NCBI GenBank assembly: GCA_944323255.1
Contig: CALURU010000009.1
Coordinates: forward strand, 1-64,000
DNA from: Candidatus Gastranaerophilales bacterium
GTDB taxonomy: Bacteria > Cyanobacteriota > Vampirovibrionia > Gastranaerophilales > Gastranaerophilaceae
DNA: 64,000 nt
Direction: 5' to 3'
Below the pieces are notes generated by a model. That model searched no databases. It saw only the letters and a list, made by a program, of their open reading frames with translations, and was not told the DNA's origin. This document shows, piece by piece, positions 34,345-43,805 of the stretch. Numbering within the stretch: position 1 is the first letter of the stretch; each line of letters begins with the position of its first letter. Made by a program: the position numbers and the translations under genes.

Positions 34345-35715
34345 CTAGCCTAATTTTGATTTCAAAATCCTTGCAGCAGAAATCAATATATCAATACTTG
34401 TTGAAAATGGCGGCGCATAAGTTAAATCCACATCCAGAAGATCTTCAACCTTCATAGCACTAATTAACCCCATTGATATCGTATTTACTCTCTTATCCGC
34501 ATCGCCGCATCCGATTGCCTGCGCACCCAGAATTTTATGCGAGCGCCTGTCCGCAACAATTTTCAAGGTCACGTTCTGAACTTCCGGCATGTAACCTGCT
34601 TTATCACGCTTTGTTGTAACTACTGATACTGTGTCAAATCCCAATTTTTGCGCAGCTTTTTCTGTCAATCCTGTCATGGAAATATTTAACGTTCTGTACC
34701 TTAAAACTGCCGAACCTAAAATCCCTTCAAAATCCTCTGCTCCTCCACAGGCATTAATAGCGGCAATACGACCTTCTTTATTTGCAGTAGAACCAAGAGG
34801 CACCCAGACAGGTGTGTGAGAAATCATGTTTATTTTTTCAGCGCAGTCGCCGCAGGCATAAATATCAGGAATATTTGTCTGCATCCTGCTGTTAACCTTA
34901 ATTGCACCTGTAACTCCAAGCTGAATTCCCGCTTCTTGAGCTATATCTACAACCGGAGAAACTCCAGCTGCTATTACAACCATATCCGTTTCGAAACCTG
35001 AGCCCTTTGCGGTCAGCACCCCTTTTACAAAACCGGCAGATTCGGTGTTAACTCCGCCTTCTACAAACTCGCTTACCGTATCTTCATTAATAATTTTAAC
35101 CAATCCGTTGGAATTTTCGAGAATGAAAGTTTGTATAAGTGACGATATATCTTCGTCAAAAACCGAAAGAATAAACGGTGCTCGCTCAACCAGTGTAACA
35201 TTTTTTCCGTTCTTTACAAACGATTCAATAAGTTCAATACTAATATAGCCTCCGCCAATAAGAGTAATATTTTGGGCTTTATCCATTGCATTTCGGATAT
35301 TAATTCCGTCCTCTAAAGTTCTTACGGTAAAAATATTTTTTAAGTCTTTATTTTTTATGTCAGGAATAATCGGTACAGAGCCGGTTGCAATAATTAGTTT
35401 ATCATATTCCACAAACTCGCATGTATTCAGGTGTAAATCTTTTACTAGAATCTTTTTATCCGCAGGGAGTATTTTTGTAACTCTATGTTCCGTAAAAATA
35501 TCGATTCCGCTTTTTTCGAACTCCTCTTTTGTTCTGACGACAAGCTTATGCCAGTCCTCAAAATCTTTTGCAATATAATAAGGAAGTCCGCAGGATGAAT
35601 AAGATACATGAGTATCCTGTGTATAAACTTTAACCTCCGCATCCGGAAGCTCTCTTTTTGATTTAGCTGCAGCCTTAGCCCCTGCCGCAACACCGCCTAC
35701 AATAATTATTTTCAT
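34345..35715 (-). CDS. FAD-dependent NADH oxidase / CoA-disulfide reductase-like
   Basis: Pyridine nucleotide-disulfide oxidoreductase of 456 residues. FAD site IIIVGGVAAGAKAAAK; the single redox Cys42 in HVSYSSCGLPYYI, as in NADH oxidases, CoA-disulfide and polysulfide reductases; NAD site ITLIGGGYISIELIES; second FAD motif IYACGDCAE. It probably reduces oxygen, CoA-disulfide or persulfides as protection in an anaerobe; the sequence does not decide which. Confidence 0.9.
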   Translation of the reverse strand: MKIIIVGGVAAGAKAAAKSKRELPDAEVKVYTQDTHVSYSSCGLPYYIAKDFEDWHKLVVRTKEEFEKSGIDIFTEHRVTKILPADKKILVKDLHLNTCEFVEYDKLIIATGSVPIIPDIKNKDLKNIFTVRTLEDGINIRNAMDKAQNITLIGGGYISIELIESFVKNGKNVTLVERAPFILSVFDEDISSLIQTFILENSNGLVKIINEDTVSEFVEGGVNTESAGFVKGVLTAKGSGFETDMVVIAAGVSPVVDIAQEAGIQLGVTGAIKVNSRMQTNIPDIYACGDCAEKINMISHTPVWVPLGSTANKEGRIAAINACGGAEDFEGILGSAVLRYRTLNISMTGLTEKAAQKLGFDTVSVVTTKRDKAGYMPEVQNVTLKIVADRRSHKILGAQAIGCGDADKRVNTISMGLISAMKVEDLLDVDLTYAPPFSTSIDILISAARILKSKLG

Positions 35716-35892
35716 AACAGGATTATGACTATATGGAACATTTTATGCAATTAGACAGGAGGGGAAAAATAGGTAAAAACTCATAATTTAACATGCAATG
35801 TAAATTTTTGTAACAAATCTATTCATTTTTCTAAAGTTTTTTCGAATACAGCCGTAAATACATGTATAAATTATTTTAAGGAGAATGCTTTA

Positions 35893-38800
35893 ATGTTTGA
35901 ATTTTCATTAAATCTTACTTCAAGAGATTTGGTCTTGAAGGACAAAAAAGGGGTTAGTGCGGAGTCAGATAAGGTTTCAGAAGAGGATACGAGTAAAACT
36001 GCGGACTCGCCCGCTGGCGGTGATACTGTAGATAATGAAGAAAATACGAATTTTTCACAAAATTCGCACAATGTAATATCTGATTATTGCGATATGATGG
36101 AGCAATTTGCTGCATCTGCAAGTTCAGCAAATGGTACCGGAAATACAGAAAGTACACAGGGTGCAGAAGGTGCAGAGGGTGTTGATGCAGCTTCAGACGT
36201 TTCAGAGTCAAGAAGTGTTTCCGATACTTCTCCTCTGGATGAGTTGTCAGAGGAGGTTATAGAGCAGTTACAAACAGCCGAAACTATTTATGATGAAGTA
36301 GTGAGCGGCGTCCAGACTTTATTTCCGGATAATGAAGAATTATTTGTAAATTATGATTATGAATCTATAAAAGAGCATTTAGCCCAATATATTGATGAAA
36401 GTCCGGTTGCACAGGATTTGTATGTAAAAAATGAAAATGCGAGATTGTTATATCTTTCAGCAATGGGAGAATTAACAGAAACAGAGTATGAGAAATCTGC
36501 ACGCAGCACGCTTTATGCTATCTATCCGGATACTGCGGAACTGTCTGAAGCAGAGAGACGTGATATTCAGACAAAAATTGATAATATGTCGGCAGAAGAT
36601 GCAATTAAGCTTCAAGATTTAATACTGGAGCTGCCGGCAAAAGACAGTGAAGAATATGAGGCAAAGCTTACAGAATTTAAAACAGAGTTTGAAGAAGTAG
36701 CCTCTAACAGTCGGTCTAATTCAGGAGTTTTATCAAGAAGCAGTTATTCTGATGTAAACTCTTCAACAGGCGGAACTGTTACAATTGATACTCCTCTTGA
36801 TGATAATAATGCCCAGCAGTCAGGCGGGCTGGAAACTTATGTTTCTTTTGAGGATGTATTTAAAAACTGTTACGGTATAGAATACGATGCTGATAAAATG
36901 TCAGCATATCAGGAGGCTAAAGCTCTTTATGAAGTTCAACTTGCAACAGAAACCTCACGGCTTCAAATTCACAATATTTTGGACAATGCTGAAACCGATG
37001 AAGAAATAGAATCCGGTATTTTGGAATCCATATCCGGCATGGCAGTCTCAACTTCTGATGAAGATTTAACGACTTTGCTGCAGAATATGACCCAAATGTC
37101 CAATGTGTCAGTCAAGGACGGCAAAATAGTTGCCGATGACTTGAGCAAGGTAAAAGAACAGTTATTAAACACAATAGATGAGCGTGCAGAGGAATTGTAT
37201 TCCGAAGGTTCTGCCGCTCCGCTTTCACGCTCCGGCTCATCTGCGGATTTCAATGCCGCAACCTCCAAGTACGAATCAAGTTACAGAGAAGCATTTGGTG
37301 ACAAAGCCGCAGACAGAACGCAGGCTGCAATTGAAAATGACAGTTCGGGATTTGTACAAAATTTAAGAAAAAGTATAGAAGCTGCCGGTCTTACCTGCGG
37401 CATTGGTGCGATGATGACCTGCAATCCGGTACTTCTGGGTGTAAGTATCGGCTGTAGTGTAATGGCACCCGGAGTTGAACTGATTGCAGAACTTACAAGC
37501 GGCAATCCTTCTAAAGCAAAAATAGATAAACTTCTGGGTGAGATGGGACTAAACGCAGCACTTGCGGGATTTGGTATGGCAGCAGGTGTTGCAGGTTCTT
37601 ATGCCGGTAAAGTTGTTTCATCTCTTGTAAATAAGGGTTCACAAGTATTTGGATTCCTTGCAGATAAAGCTACTGATGTGCTTGCAAGTGTTATGGGCAA
37701 TATGGTGTTGACAGGCAGCGGAAATCTTAGCGGTGAACTGATAAACCAGGCTATATCGTCAGTTTTCGGTTCAAAAACTGCCAGAAACTTTACTAAGAAT
37801 ATGTTTGAAAAATTTGGTTTTTCAGCAGGAGATATAAAAGCTGACATAAATCAGGCAAAAGGTGCACTTAGCGACGATGAAGTCAAATGGGCAGAAAAGA
37901 ACTTTAAACATCTTGCAGAGCCTACAATGGAAGTCTACGGTGAAGTTATCAATAAGGTAATGGACGGTGAAATTATTGATAAAAAAGGGTTAAATCAAAT
38001 TATCAAAGATGCTTGTGAAAAACATGATATTGACGATGCCGATGATCTCAACTATTGCCTGGAAGAATTGATGGGTAAGACCGGCATGGAAGAGTTATAT
38101 GATTGTATGAGCAACATGACCCCTTCTCAAAGAGAAGCTTTAGAAGATGATTATCGGGATTACGCTAAAGATTGTATAGATAAAATAAATGAAAAATTAG
38201 GAATAGAGCCGCCGCATAATGATAATACAACCGGCGAGGCAGTCGATTCTGACCGGGGTGATATCGGCAATGGAGGCAGTGCTGCCACTTCGGGCGAAGG
38301 AAATAACGGCACTAAACCCGTTACAGGTGATGACGTTAATACTGAAAACAAAACAGATGACGCAGCTGAAACCGGTGGCGTAAAAAATCCTGATGACGAG
38401 CCGGCTGCAAACAATTCCAATACGTCATACGAACAGTACTGTAATGATGTTATAAGCAAGTACAAATTCTCTGACGAAAATTGTGTTCAATATACAGATG
38501 ATATTCTTGGCAGTATAAAAGATAAGTTTGAAAGCGGAGAGTATAAACTTTCAGATATCGAAAAGGCTATGCACGATTATCTTGATGATAAATCTGTTCT
38601 TGCTTCCGATGTAAGAAAAATGGCGCAGCGTATTGCCGACGAACTTAATTTGGAACGCAACGATGAATTTATGGAAGATTTTAACCAGTCCGATATTCCG
38701 GAATATCAGGATGAACTGCAAGAAATACTCGGTGAAGCTTTATCAAGCAGCATAAGAAATAATCGCCGAGAATATGAAAGTGCGATGAAACAAGAATACG

Positions 38801-40002
38801 GTATGCGTGACTTTTCATCTTATGAACTTTCGGAAAGTATAATAAATGACTTAAAAGGCAAAATTGAAGATAATCCTGAATGGGTAAATATGAATAATCT
38901 TCAGGACTACCTGTACGATTCTATTGATCCAAATAGCGTCGATTTCCGTGATGTTGAAGCAATCACAAAACGTGTAATGGACGAGCTTAACCTCGGAGAC
39001 AATGCAACGCTTCAGGGTGAATTTCTTGCCAATAAAGATAATATGTTAAACTCCGGTAATACAACTCAAAGAGTAATAAACAAAGTAATATTTGACCAAA
39101 TCCAGGAGGCAATGGAAAAAGGCGAGGAGGCAGATCCTGACAGAGACAAAGATGATAAGAATGAAGAAACTAAGCCACCACTGGACTATTCTGATTTCAA
39201 CCGCTCATCAGGTGGTACAACTTCGTCATCAGGAGGTGGTTCTGGAAGTGTCGATGATAAAAATGATTACAGCGACCACAACTCCTCTATGCCTCGAATG
39301 CCGGAGGACTACGGCGATAGCAGCGGTATGGATATTCCGGAAGATAATTTCAACGACTCCGAGCCGGATAATATTCCGCCGGAACCTGAAACACCACAGG
39401 ATTCTTCACCTTCAGGAGGCGGTTCTGGAGGCGGAGGCTTCGATCCGTCATCTTCCGCTTCAACGGATGCAAATAATTCAGGGTTAGAAGCCTCTCCGGA
39501 AAGTGACAGTGCTAATTTTGGCGAAAGTGCAATCGTAGGAGATGACGGAAGCGTATATCTTCCAAACGAAGCAACAAGCGATACCTGGACTAGCAATATT
39601 GAATCAGGAAGTGCAGAAGCTACACGTGACCAGCTTACACCTGAACAACAGGATGAAAAGTGGGAAGAGCTTCAAGATAAATACGGTGACAAATATGATA
39701 TTCAAATGAACGAATATGGCGATGCTCTATTAATACCGAAAAATCAGGATGAAGAATCTCCAAAACCTGATGACAGAGATAATAACAATGATAACGGCTG
39801 GGGAGACCTGAACGGCAGCGTCGGAGGTGCCGACTTGAGCGGCTGGGATTACGACTGGACACAAGGTATGGACTGGTGGTTTGATGAATTTTCCGATAAC
39901 GATGAATATTTTGAAGATACTTCCGAAGAAGACTGGGGCTGGGACGGCTCCGGCGGATACGAACAAAATGACTGGAATGATTACGACAGATATATGGCAT
40001 AA
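35893..40002 (+). CDS. giant acidic repeat protein, function unknown
   Basis: A 1369-residue, strongly acidic protein. A Ser/Glu-rich N-terminus; helical region about 75-480; hydrophobic Ala/Gly-rich stretch about 495-600 (for example NAALAGFGMAAGVAGSYAGK) that could form membrane hairpins; helical region to about 800; two related ~65-residue helical modules (about 870-920 and 975-1040, sharing LNL-type ends such as RIADELNLERND and RVMDELNLGDN); Ser/Gly/Pro-rich linkers; a Trp/Asp-rich C-terminus ending NDWNDYDRYMA. No signal peptide or known motif. AAGGAG precedes the ATG. It may be a surface, secreted or toxin-like protein, but this is a guess from architecture. Confidence 0.8.
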   Translation: MFEFSLNLTSRDLVLKDKKGVSAESDKVSEEDTSKTADSPAGGDTVDNEENTNFSQNSHNVISDYCDMMEQFAASASSANGTGNTESTQGAEGAEGVDAASDVSESRSVSDTSPLDELSEEVIEQLQTAETIYDEVVSGVQTLFPDNEELFVNYDYESIKEHLAQYIDESPVAQDLYVKNENARLLYLSAMGELTETEYEKSARSTLYAIYPDTAELSEAERRDIQTKIDNMSAEDAIKLQDLILELPAKDSEEYEAKLTEFKTEFEEVASNSRSNSGVLSRSSYSDVNSSTGGTVTIDTPLDDNNAQQSGGLETYVSFEDVFKNCYGIEYDADKMSAYQEAKALYEVQLATETSRLQIHNILDNAETDEEIESGILESISGMAVSTSDEDLTTLLQNMTQMSNVSVKDGKIVADDLSKVKEQLLNTIDERAEELYSEGSAAPLSRSGSSADFNAATSKYESSYREAFGDKAADRTQAAIENDSSGFVQNLRKSIEAAGLTCGIGAMMTCNPVLLGVSIGCSVMAPGVELIAELTSGNPSKAKIDKLLGEMGLNAALAGFGMAAGVAGSYAGKVVSSLVNKGSQVFGFLADKATDVLASVMGNMVLTGSGNLSGELINQAISSVFGSKTARNFTKNMFEKFGFSAGDIKADINQAKGALSDDEVKWAEKNFKHLAEPTMEVYGEVINKVMDGEIIDKKGLNQIIKDACEKHDIDDADDLNYCLEELMGKTGMEELYDCMSNMTPSQREALEDDYRDYAKDCIDKINEKLGIEPPHNDNTTGEAVDSDRGDIGNGGSAATSGEGNNGTKPVTGDDVNTENKTDDAAETGGVKNPDDEPAANNSNTSYEQYCNDVISKYKFSDENCVQYTDDILGSIKDKFESGEYKLSDIEKAMHDYLDDKSVLASDVRKMAQRIADELNLERNDEFMEDFNQSDIPEYQDELQEILGEALSSSIRNNRREYESAMKQEYGMRDFSSYELSESIINDLKGKIEDNPEWVNMNNLQDYLYDSIDPNSVDFRDVEAITKRVMDELNLGDNATLQGEFLANKDNMLNSGNTTQRVINKVIFDQIQEAMEKGEEADPDRDKDDKNEETKPPLDYSDFNRSSGGTTSSSGGGSGSVDDKNDYSDHNSSMPRMPEDYGDSSGMDIPEDNFNDSEPDNIPPEPETPQDSSPSGGGSGGGGFDPSSSASTDANNSGLEASPESDSANFGESAIVGDDGSVYLPNEATSDTWTSNIESGSAEATRDQLTPEQQDEKWEELQDKYGDKYDIQMNEYGDALLIPKNQDEESPKPDDRDNNNDNGWGDLNGSVGGADLSGWDYDWTQGMDWWFDEFSDNDEYFEDTSEEDWGWDGSGGYEQNDWNDYDRYMA

Positions 40003-40010
40003 AGTCAATA

Positions 40011-40041
40011 AAAAAACAGGTTAAAAATAACCTGTTTTTTA
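40011..40041. terminator. bidirectional terminator
   Basis: AAAAAACAGGTTA (40011-40023) and TAACCTGTTTTTT (40028-40040) form a 13-pair stem with a four-base loop. It serves the giant gene and the convergent nucleotidyltransferase gene. Confidence 0.92.
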
Positions 40042-40818
40042 TTATACAAAATCTTTTCTGTCAAAAAACGGAATACTGTTTGCCAAACTTACTTCCACAT
40101 ACGATTTCTTTTGTTCCGTACTTATATCATTGACATTTGTAACGTCAAGCATATAAGGATGCTTGAGCGATTTAAGCTCTCTGTCAATCTGCGTAAACTC
40201 TTCGTCAGAAAAATTTCCGCTGATTAGAAAATCTATGTCGCTTGCCCTTCTATAACCATATCCGGCACGTGAACCGTATATTCTTACATAATCTATTTTT
40301 TTATTTTTCAAAAAATAGTTTATAAATAAACAAAAGCTATAACTGTCTAAAACCGAATGGTTTGGATATTGAGGCTTAAATTTCTTGGACAGAGCTTCAA
40401 AATCCTTTTGAATTTCTTTGTCAAAAAATTCGCAAAATTGTTCAAATAATTTTTTGTAGCTCAAAAAATAATTCTTTATAACAATATCAAGATGCTCTTC
40501 TTCATTAGTTAAAATATAAGTATTAATATCCTCCAGCATTGAAATCCACCCATCAGCAGAAATATAGTCCTGCATTTTGCGGATAATTTTTCTTGGCAAG
40601 AAACTATTAATGCCCTTTTCCCTTAAATAATCCTTCATTGTTTTCCAGCCAAATTCATAAGTGTGTTTTATCTCTTTTCCAAATTCGTGTTTTGCCTGTC
40701 TTGAAGGATTTTCCTCATGCTTTAAGTACTCTTCTTCTGCCTTATTTAAAATTGAATACTGACCAAGAAAACTGTCTCTGTATCTATATTTGAATCTCTC
40801 TAATTTTTTGCTGCTCAT
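40042..40818 (-). CDS. HI0074-like domain fused to minimal nucleotidyltransferase (MNT)
   Basis: The N-terminal ~130 residues resemble the HI0074 (HEPN-like, nucleotidyltransferase substrate-binding) domain: YEFGWKTMKDYLREKGI and PRKIIRKMQDYISADGWISML. The C-terminal part has the MNT active site IYGSRAGYGYRRASDIDFLI with a third acidic residue in MLDVTN. Separate HI0073/HI0074 partners are usual; here they are fused. No R-x4-6-H RNase motif of toxic HEPNs is seen in the N-terminal domain. It shares four bases with the next gene, another HI0074-like protein. Possible nucleotidylating toxin-antitoxin-like or tRNA-modifying module. Confidence 0.8.
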   Translation of the reverse strand: MSSKKLERFKYRYRDSFLGQYSILNKAEEEYLKHEENPSRQAKHEFGKEIKHTYEFGWKTMKDYLREKGINSFLPRKIIRKMQDYISADGWISMLEDINTYILTNEEEHLDIVIKNYFLSYKKLFEQFCEFFDKEIQKDFEALSKKFKPQYPNHSVLDSYSFCLFINYFLKNKKIDYVRIYGSRAGYGYRRASDIDFLISGNFSDEEFTQIDRELKSLKHPYMLDVTNVNDISTEQKKSYVEVSLANSIPFFDRKDFV

Positions 40819-41261
40819 ATTAAATCATCAATCTCCGGCTTTATATAAGAATCGAGCTGTTTATACAGCATAAAATATTCTTCATTTATATAATTTATCA
40901 AATCTTTTTCCGTTTCTTCATTCCTGTTTCTGTCATAATTTTTGAACAAGAAAAATAAATTAATCCACCTTTGACCGTCAGTTAGAATTTCTGAATAATA
41001 AGCCTGTTTTAGTGTCAAAAGAGTATTCGGCTGCGTAATTCCGCTGTAAATTAAATATTCCTGAAGAAGTTTGCAGGAAATCCTGAACATTTCATAATAT
41101 TTATTACACAATATAGTGCGTTTTTCCGGCAATAATTTGTCAAGATTTTTAAACTTTGTTTTTTCTTCCAGAATACAAAAAGTTGAAAAGATTTTTGCAA
41201 AATCTTTCTTGTAAGTTTGTATCCATCTCTTCAAAACGGTTGAACCGGCAGCATTAGCCAT
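40815..41261 (-). CDS. HI0074-like nucleotidyltransferase substrate-binding protein
   Basis: A 148-residue helical protein matching the same HI0074 pattern as the N-terminal part of its neighbour: CKLLQEYLIYSGI, KQAYYSEILTDGQRWINLFF, and a C-terminal EEYFMLYKQLDSYI. It overlaps the fused gene by four bases and comes first in transcription, so the two are produced together and may form a complex. The R-x4-6-H catalytic motif of HEPN RNases is absent. Confidence 0.72.
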   Translation of the reverse strand: MANAAGSTVLKRWIQTYKKDFAKIFSTFCILEEKTKFKNLDKLLPEKRTILCNKYYEMFRISCKLLQEYLIYSGITQPNTLLTLKQAYYSEILTDGQRWINLFFLFKNYDRNRNEETEKDLINYINEEYFMLYKQLDSYIKPEIDDLI

Positions 41262-41284
41262 AATAAATTCCTTTTTTATAAAAA

Positions 41285-41998
41285 TTATACTTCACAATCT
41301 TTATCTTTGCAATTTGGTTGTATCTCTCTGCGATGAATTTCTTGTCTCCAGCAAATATAAAAATATATAGCAAGAATAAAATATACACTCCACATAATAA
41401 CTGTTGAATAAACTTTTTCACCGCTTTGCGCAATCAACAACCACATTATGACAGATAACCCGTTAACAACCATCCAGACTACCCATTGTTCTATTGCACG
41501 CCTTACTGTAAGATACATTCCGGCAATAGAAAAAATTGCTGTTATACCATCTATAACAGGGTTTTTGTCATGTAAAAAATAAAGAAAAATAATAGCAGCA
41601 GCCATTAAAAAAAGCGTTATTAGACTTAGTATAATTCTGTCTTTGAAAGAAATAAATGTTTTTATAATCTCGTTTTTCCCGTCCTTTAAATGCTGTCTCC
41701 ATTTGAAAAATCCCAGGATTTGCATAGGAATATAATAACCGGCATACAAAATAAGGTTTCCCCACAAAGCATTATGAAACGTCAAATATACATAAAAACT
41801 TGATCCGGAAAGTCCAAATAAATAACAAATAGGATTCCCCTTGCCTGCCAGAAATGTGTAAGTTATACCAAAAAATGCCGACAAAATCGCCACCGGACTA
41901 TCTTTAAACCAGAAAAAATTAATAATCAGCAGAAAATAAACAAATGCAAGTGCCAGAACTTCCGAAAATTTTAAATTTATATATTTAATAATTTTCAT
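41285..41998 (-). CDS. pnuC: PnuC-like nicotinamide riboside transporter
   Basis: An integral membrane protein of 237 residues with about seven segments. NLILYAGYYIPMQILGFFKW and EQWVVWMVVNGLSVIMW, with the WxxW pattern, are typical of PnuC, which takes up nicotinamide riboside or related vitamins for NAD synthesis. A His/Arg/Cys tail ends the protein. Related members carry thiamine or riboflavin, so the substrate is inferred. Confidence 0.85.
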   Translation of the reverse strand: MKIIKYINLKFSEVLALAFVYFLLIINFFWFKDSPVAILSAFFGITYTFLAGKGNPICYLFGLSGSSFYVYLTFHNALWGNLILYAGYYIPMQILGFFKWRQHLKDGKNEIIKTFISFKDRIILSLITLFLMAAAIIFLYFLHDKNPVIDGITAIFSIAGMYLTVRRAIEQWVVWMVVNGLSVIMWLLIAQSGEKVYSTVIMWSVYFILAIYFYICWRQEIHRREIQPNCKDKDCEV

Positions 41999-42022
41999 AT
42001 TTATGTTATCTAATAAAAATAG

Positions 42023-43030
42023 ATGAAAGTAAATTCAGACAGGGATATCTCATTCAAAAGTATATATACAAGTAACGCTCTAAAGAGGGGATTAGAGTTT
42101 GCAGCAGACAACGGGGCTTTGTTTGCGGCGACAACAACGTTGCTGCTTTCAGCCGGAGCGAGACCTGCCGCAATCTGGCTTGCCCCGCACACGGATAAGG
42201 AAAATAAAAAAGTTGCCTGCGCAAAATCAATATCCTCGAGCGGAGCTGGTTACCTGCTAACGCTCGGAGTTTCTGGACCGTTTGCAGGTGCGATAAAAAA
42301 AATTGACAATAACCCAAAGAAATACCTTAAACCTGAAACTATAAAATTCTTAAAAAACGGCAGCGAAAAATTATACCAATCTAAAAGTTATACACTTGCG
42401 ACTCAGCTTTTTAAACTCGGGCTGGGTCTTGTTGTTGCTGTTCCAAAAGCTATTCTAACATGTGCCGGCATGCCTGTTATAATGCAAAAACTTTTTCATA
42501 CTCCAAAGCCGCAAAAGCCTCAAGAAAAAGACAACATAGCTTTTAAAGGTAAATCACCCTCTGAGAGTTTTACAAAAGGTATTGGCAAACTTCTTGACAC
42601 AAATTGTATGCAAAAGTTTGCAGATAAATTTAAAGACTCAAATTTCCCAATGCATATTGTTGCTGCAACAGATGCTCTAACCACTGCAACTTTCATTCAC
42701 GAAACAAACAGAAGTGATAAAATTGAAGAGAGAAGGAAAAAAGCTTTAATTTATAATGCAGGAATCTCAACTGCTTTGAGTATTGCAAGCAGTTATATTC
42801 TTGACAAATTAACAGAAAAACCTACACAAAAATTTATCAACAGATTTAAAGAAGCAAATAAGGGTCTGACAAACCTTGATAAACAGGTAGAAGGAATAAA
42901 AATTGCCAAGCCTATACTTCTGGTCGGATGCGTATATTATATGCTTATTCCGTTTATTTCAACCTTCCTTGCAGATATTGCCGATCACAATCCTAAACTT
43001 GATATTCCGCATAAAGGGAAAAAACGGTAA
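42023..43030 (+). CDS. hypothetical membrane-associated protein with FK motifs
   Basis: A 335-residue protein with several hydrophobic Ala/Leu-rich segments (about 33-60, 75-95, 130-155, 290-320). DISFKSIYTSN lies at the N-terminus and NIAFKGKSPSE near residue 173, two members of the FG/FK motif class. The C-terminus is basic. It resembles the protein at 1125 in style. No known family. TATCTAAT (42007-42014) lies eight bases before the ATG and no ribosome-binding site is seen. Confidence 0.65.
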   Translation: MKVNSDRDISFKSIYTSNALKRGLEFAADNGALFAATTTLLLSAGARPAAIWLAPHTDKENKKVACAKSISSSGAGYLLTLGVSGPFAGAIKKIDNNPKKYLKPETIKFLKNGSEKLYQSKSYTLATQLFKLGLGLVVAVPKAILTCAGMPVIMQKLFHTPKPQKPQEKDNIAFKGKSPSESFTKGIGKLLDTNCMQKFADKFKDSNFPMHIVAATDALTTATFIHETNRSDKIEERRKKALIYNAGISTALSIASSYILDKLTEKPTQKFINRFKEANKGLTNLDKQVEGIKIAKPILLVGCVYYMLIPFISTFLADIADHNPKLDIPHKGKKR

Positions 43031-43062
43031 TATTTATATCATGCATACCAGTATATTTACCT

Positions 43063-43590
43063 CTAAGGACGGATTTTTTTACTGACTTCATCACATTTAT
43101 CGGCAATGCTATCATTCATAATTCCGATTTTTGAAAAGAATTTTCTATAAGCCCAGTCATCCGCATAATGCTGGCGGGTAAGAACCCTTTTCTGGTCTGT
43201 CTTAAACATACTGTCTTTATCCTTAATTTCCTCCAGCTCTTTTATGGAAATACCTTCTTTCACCATTCGGATATTGATTGCAGCAATTTTATCCCACATA
43301 TCACCTTTAACTTTCGAACGCATTGTTGCTGCTATTTTATTAAATTCCGCAACGTGTGCCGAATCTTTTGCTGCTTGGGTAGAATTAAATATATCACGAT
43401 ATGCAAGAGAATCAAGTCTTGACTGAACAGTATTTTCATCTTCTCCCTGAGTGAGTTCTTCTAATTCCAGCTGTGTGCGATTTGTCTCTGACATATATTT
43501 TTGTGCTCTGTCGTTTACTGTTTCACAGGAGGCAAGAGAGAGCATTCCTACAGCTGCCAGAGGCATAAATGTTTTAAATGATACTTTCAT
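43063..43590 (-). CDS. putative lipoprotein
   Basis: A 175-residue protein with a type II signal: MLSLASC gives a lipobox with the acylated Cys at residue 23. The mature part is polar and helical, rich in Asp/Lys. Probably tethered to a membrane facing the periplasm. No family recognised. AAGGAGTATTAT precedes the start. Confidence 0.75.
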   Translation of the reverse strand: MKVSFKTFMPLAAVGMLSLASCETVNDRAQKYMSETNRTQLELEELTQGEDENTVQSRLDSLAYRDIFNSTQAAKDSAHVAEFNKIAATMRSKVKGDMWDKIAAINIRMVKEGISIKELEEIKDKDSMFKTDQKRVLTRQHYADDWAYRKFFSKIGIMNDSIADKCDEVSKKIRP

Positions 43591-43671
43591 ATAATACTCC
43601 TTATATTAGGTTTTAGTGTATCATATAAAACCTTTTATGTAAAATTTGAAAGGAATTAAGTTAAGATTGAA

Positions 43672-43804
43672 GTTAATGTCGGCTTGGTAAAGCCGACCTA
43701 CAATTGTTATTCGTTAAACAAGCAAATTAATATTATATATTTTTTAGATAGACAAAATAAACTTTATCAATGTAGTAGGTCGGCTTTACCAAGCCGACAT
43801 TAAC
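43672..43804. repeat. element with 30-bp perfect inverted ends
   Basis: The 30 bases 43672-43701 are the exact reverse complement of 43775-43804. Each end is itself a hairpin of the GTAGGTCGGCTTTACCAAGC family. The 73-base interior is AT-rich and has no gene. It abuts the bioA stop codon and may act as a terminator. It looks like a small non-coding mobile element or a pair of palindromic repeats. Confidence 0.9.
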
Positions 43805-43805
43805 T

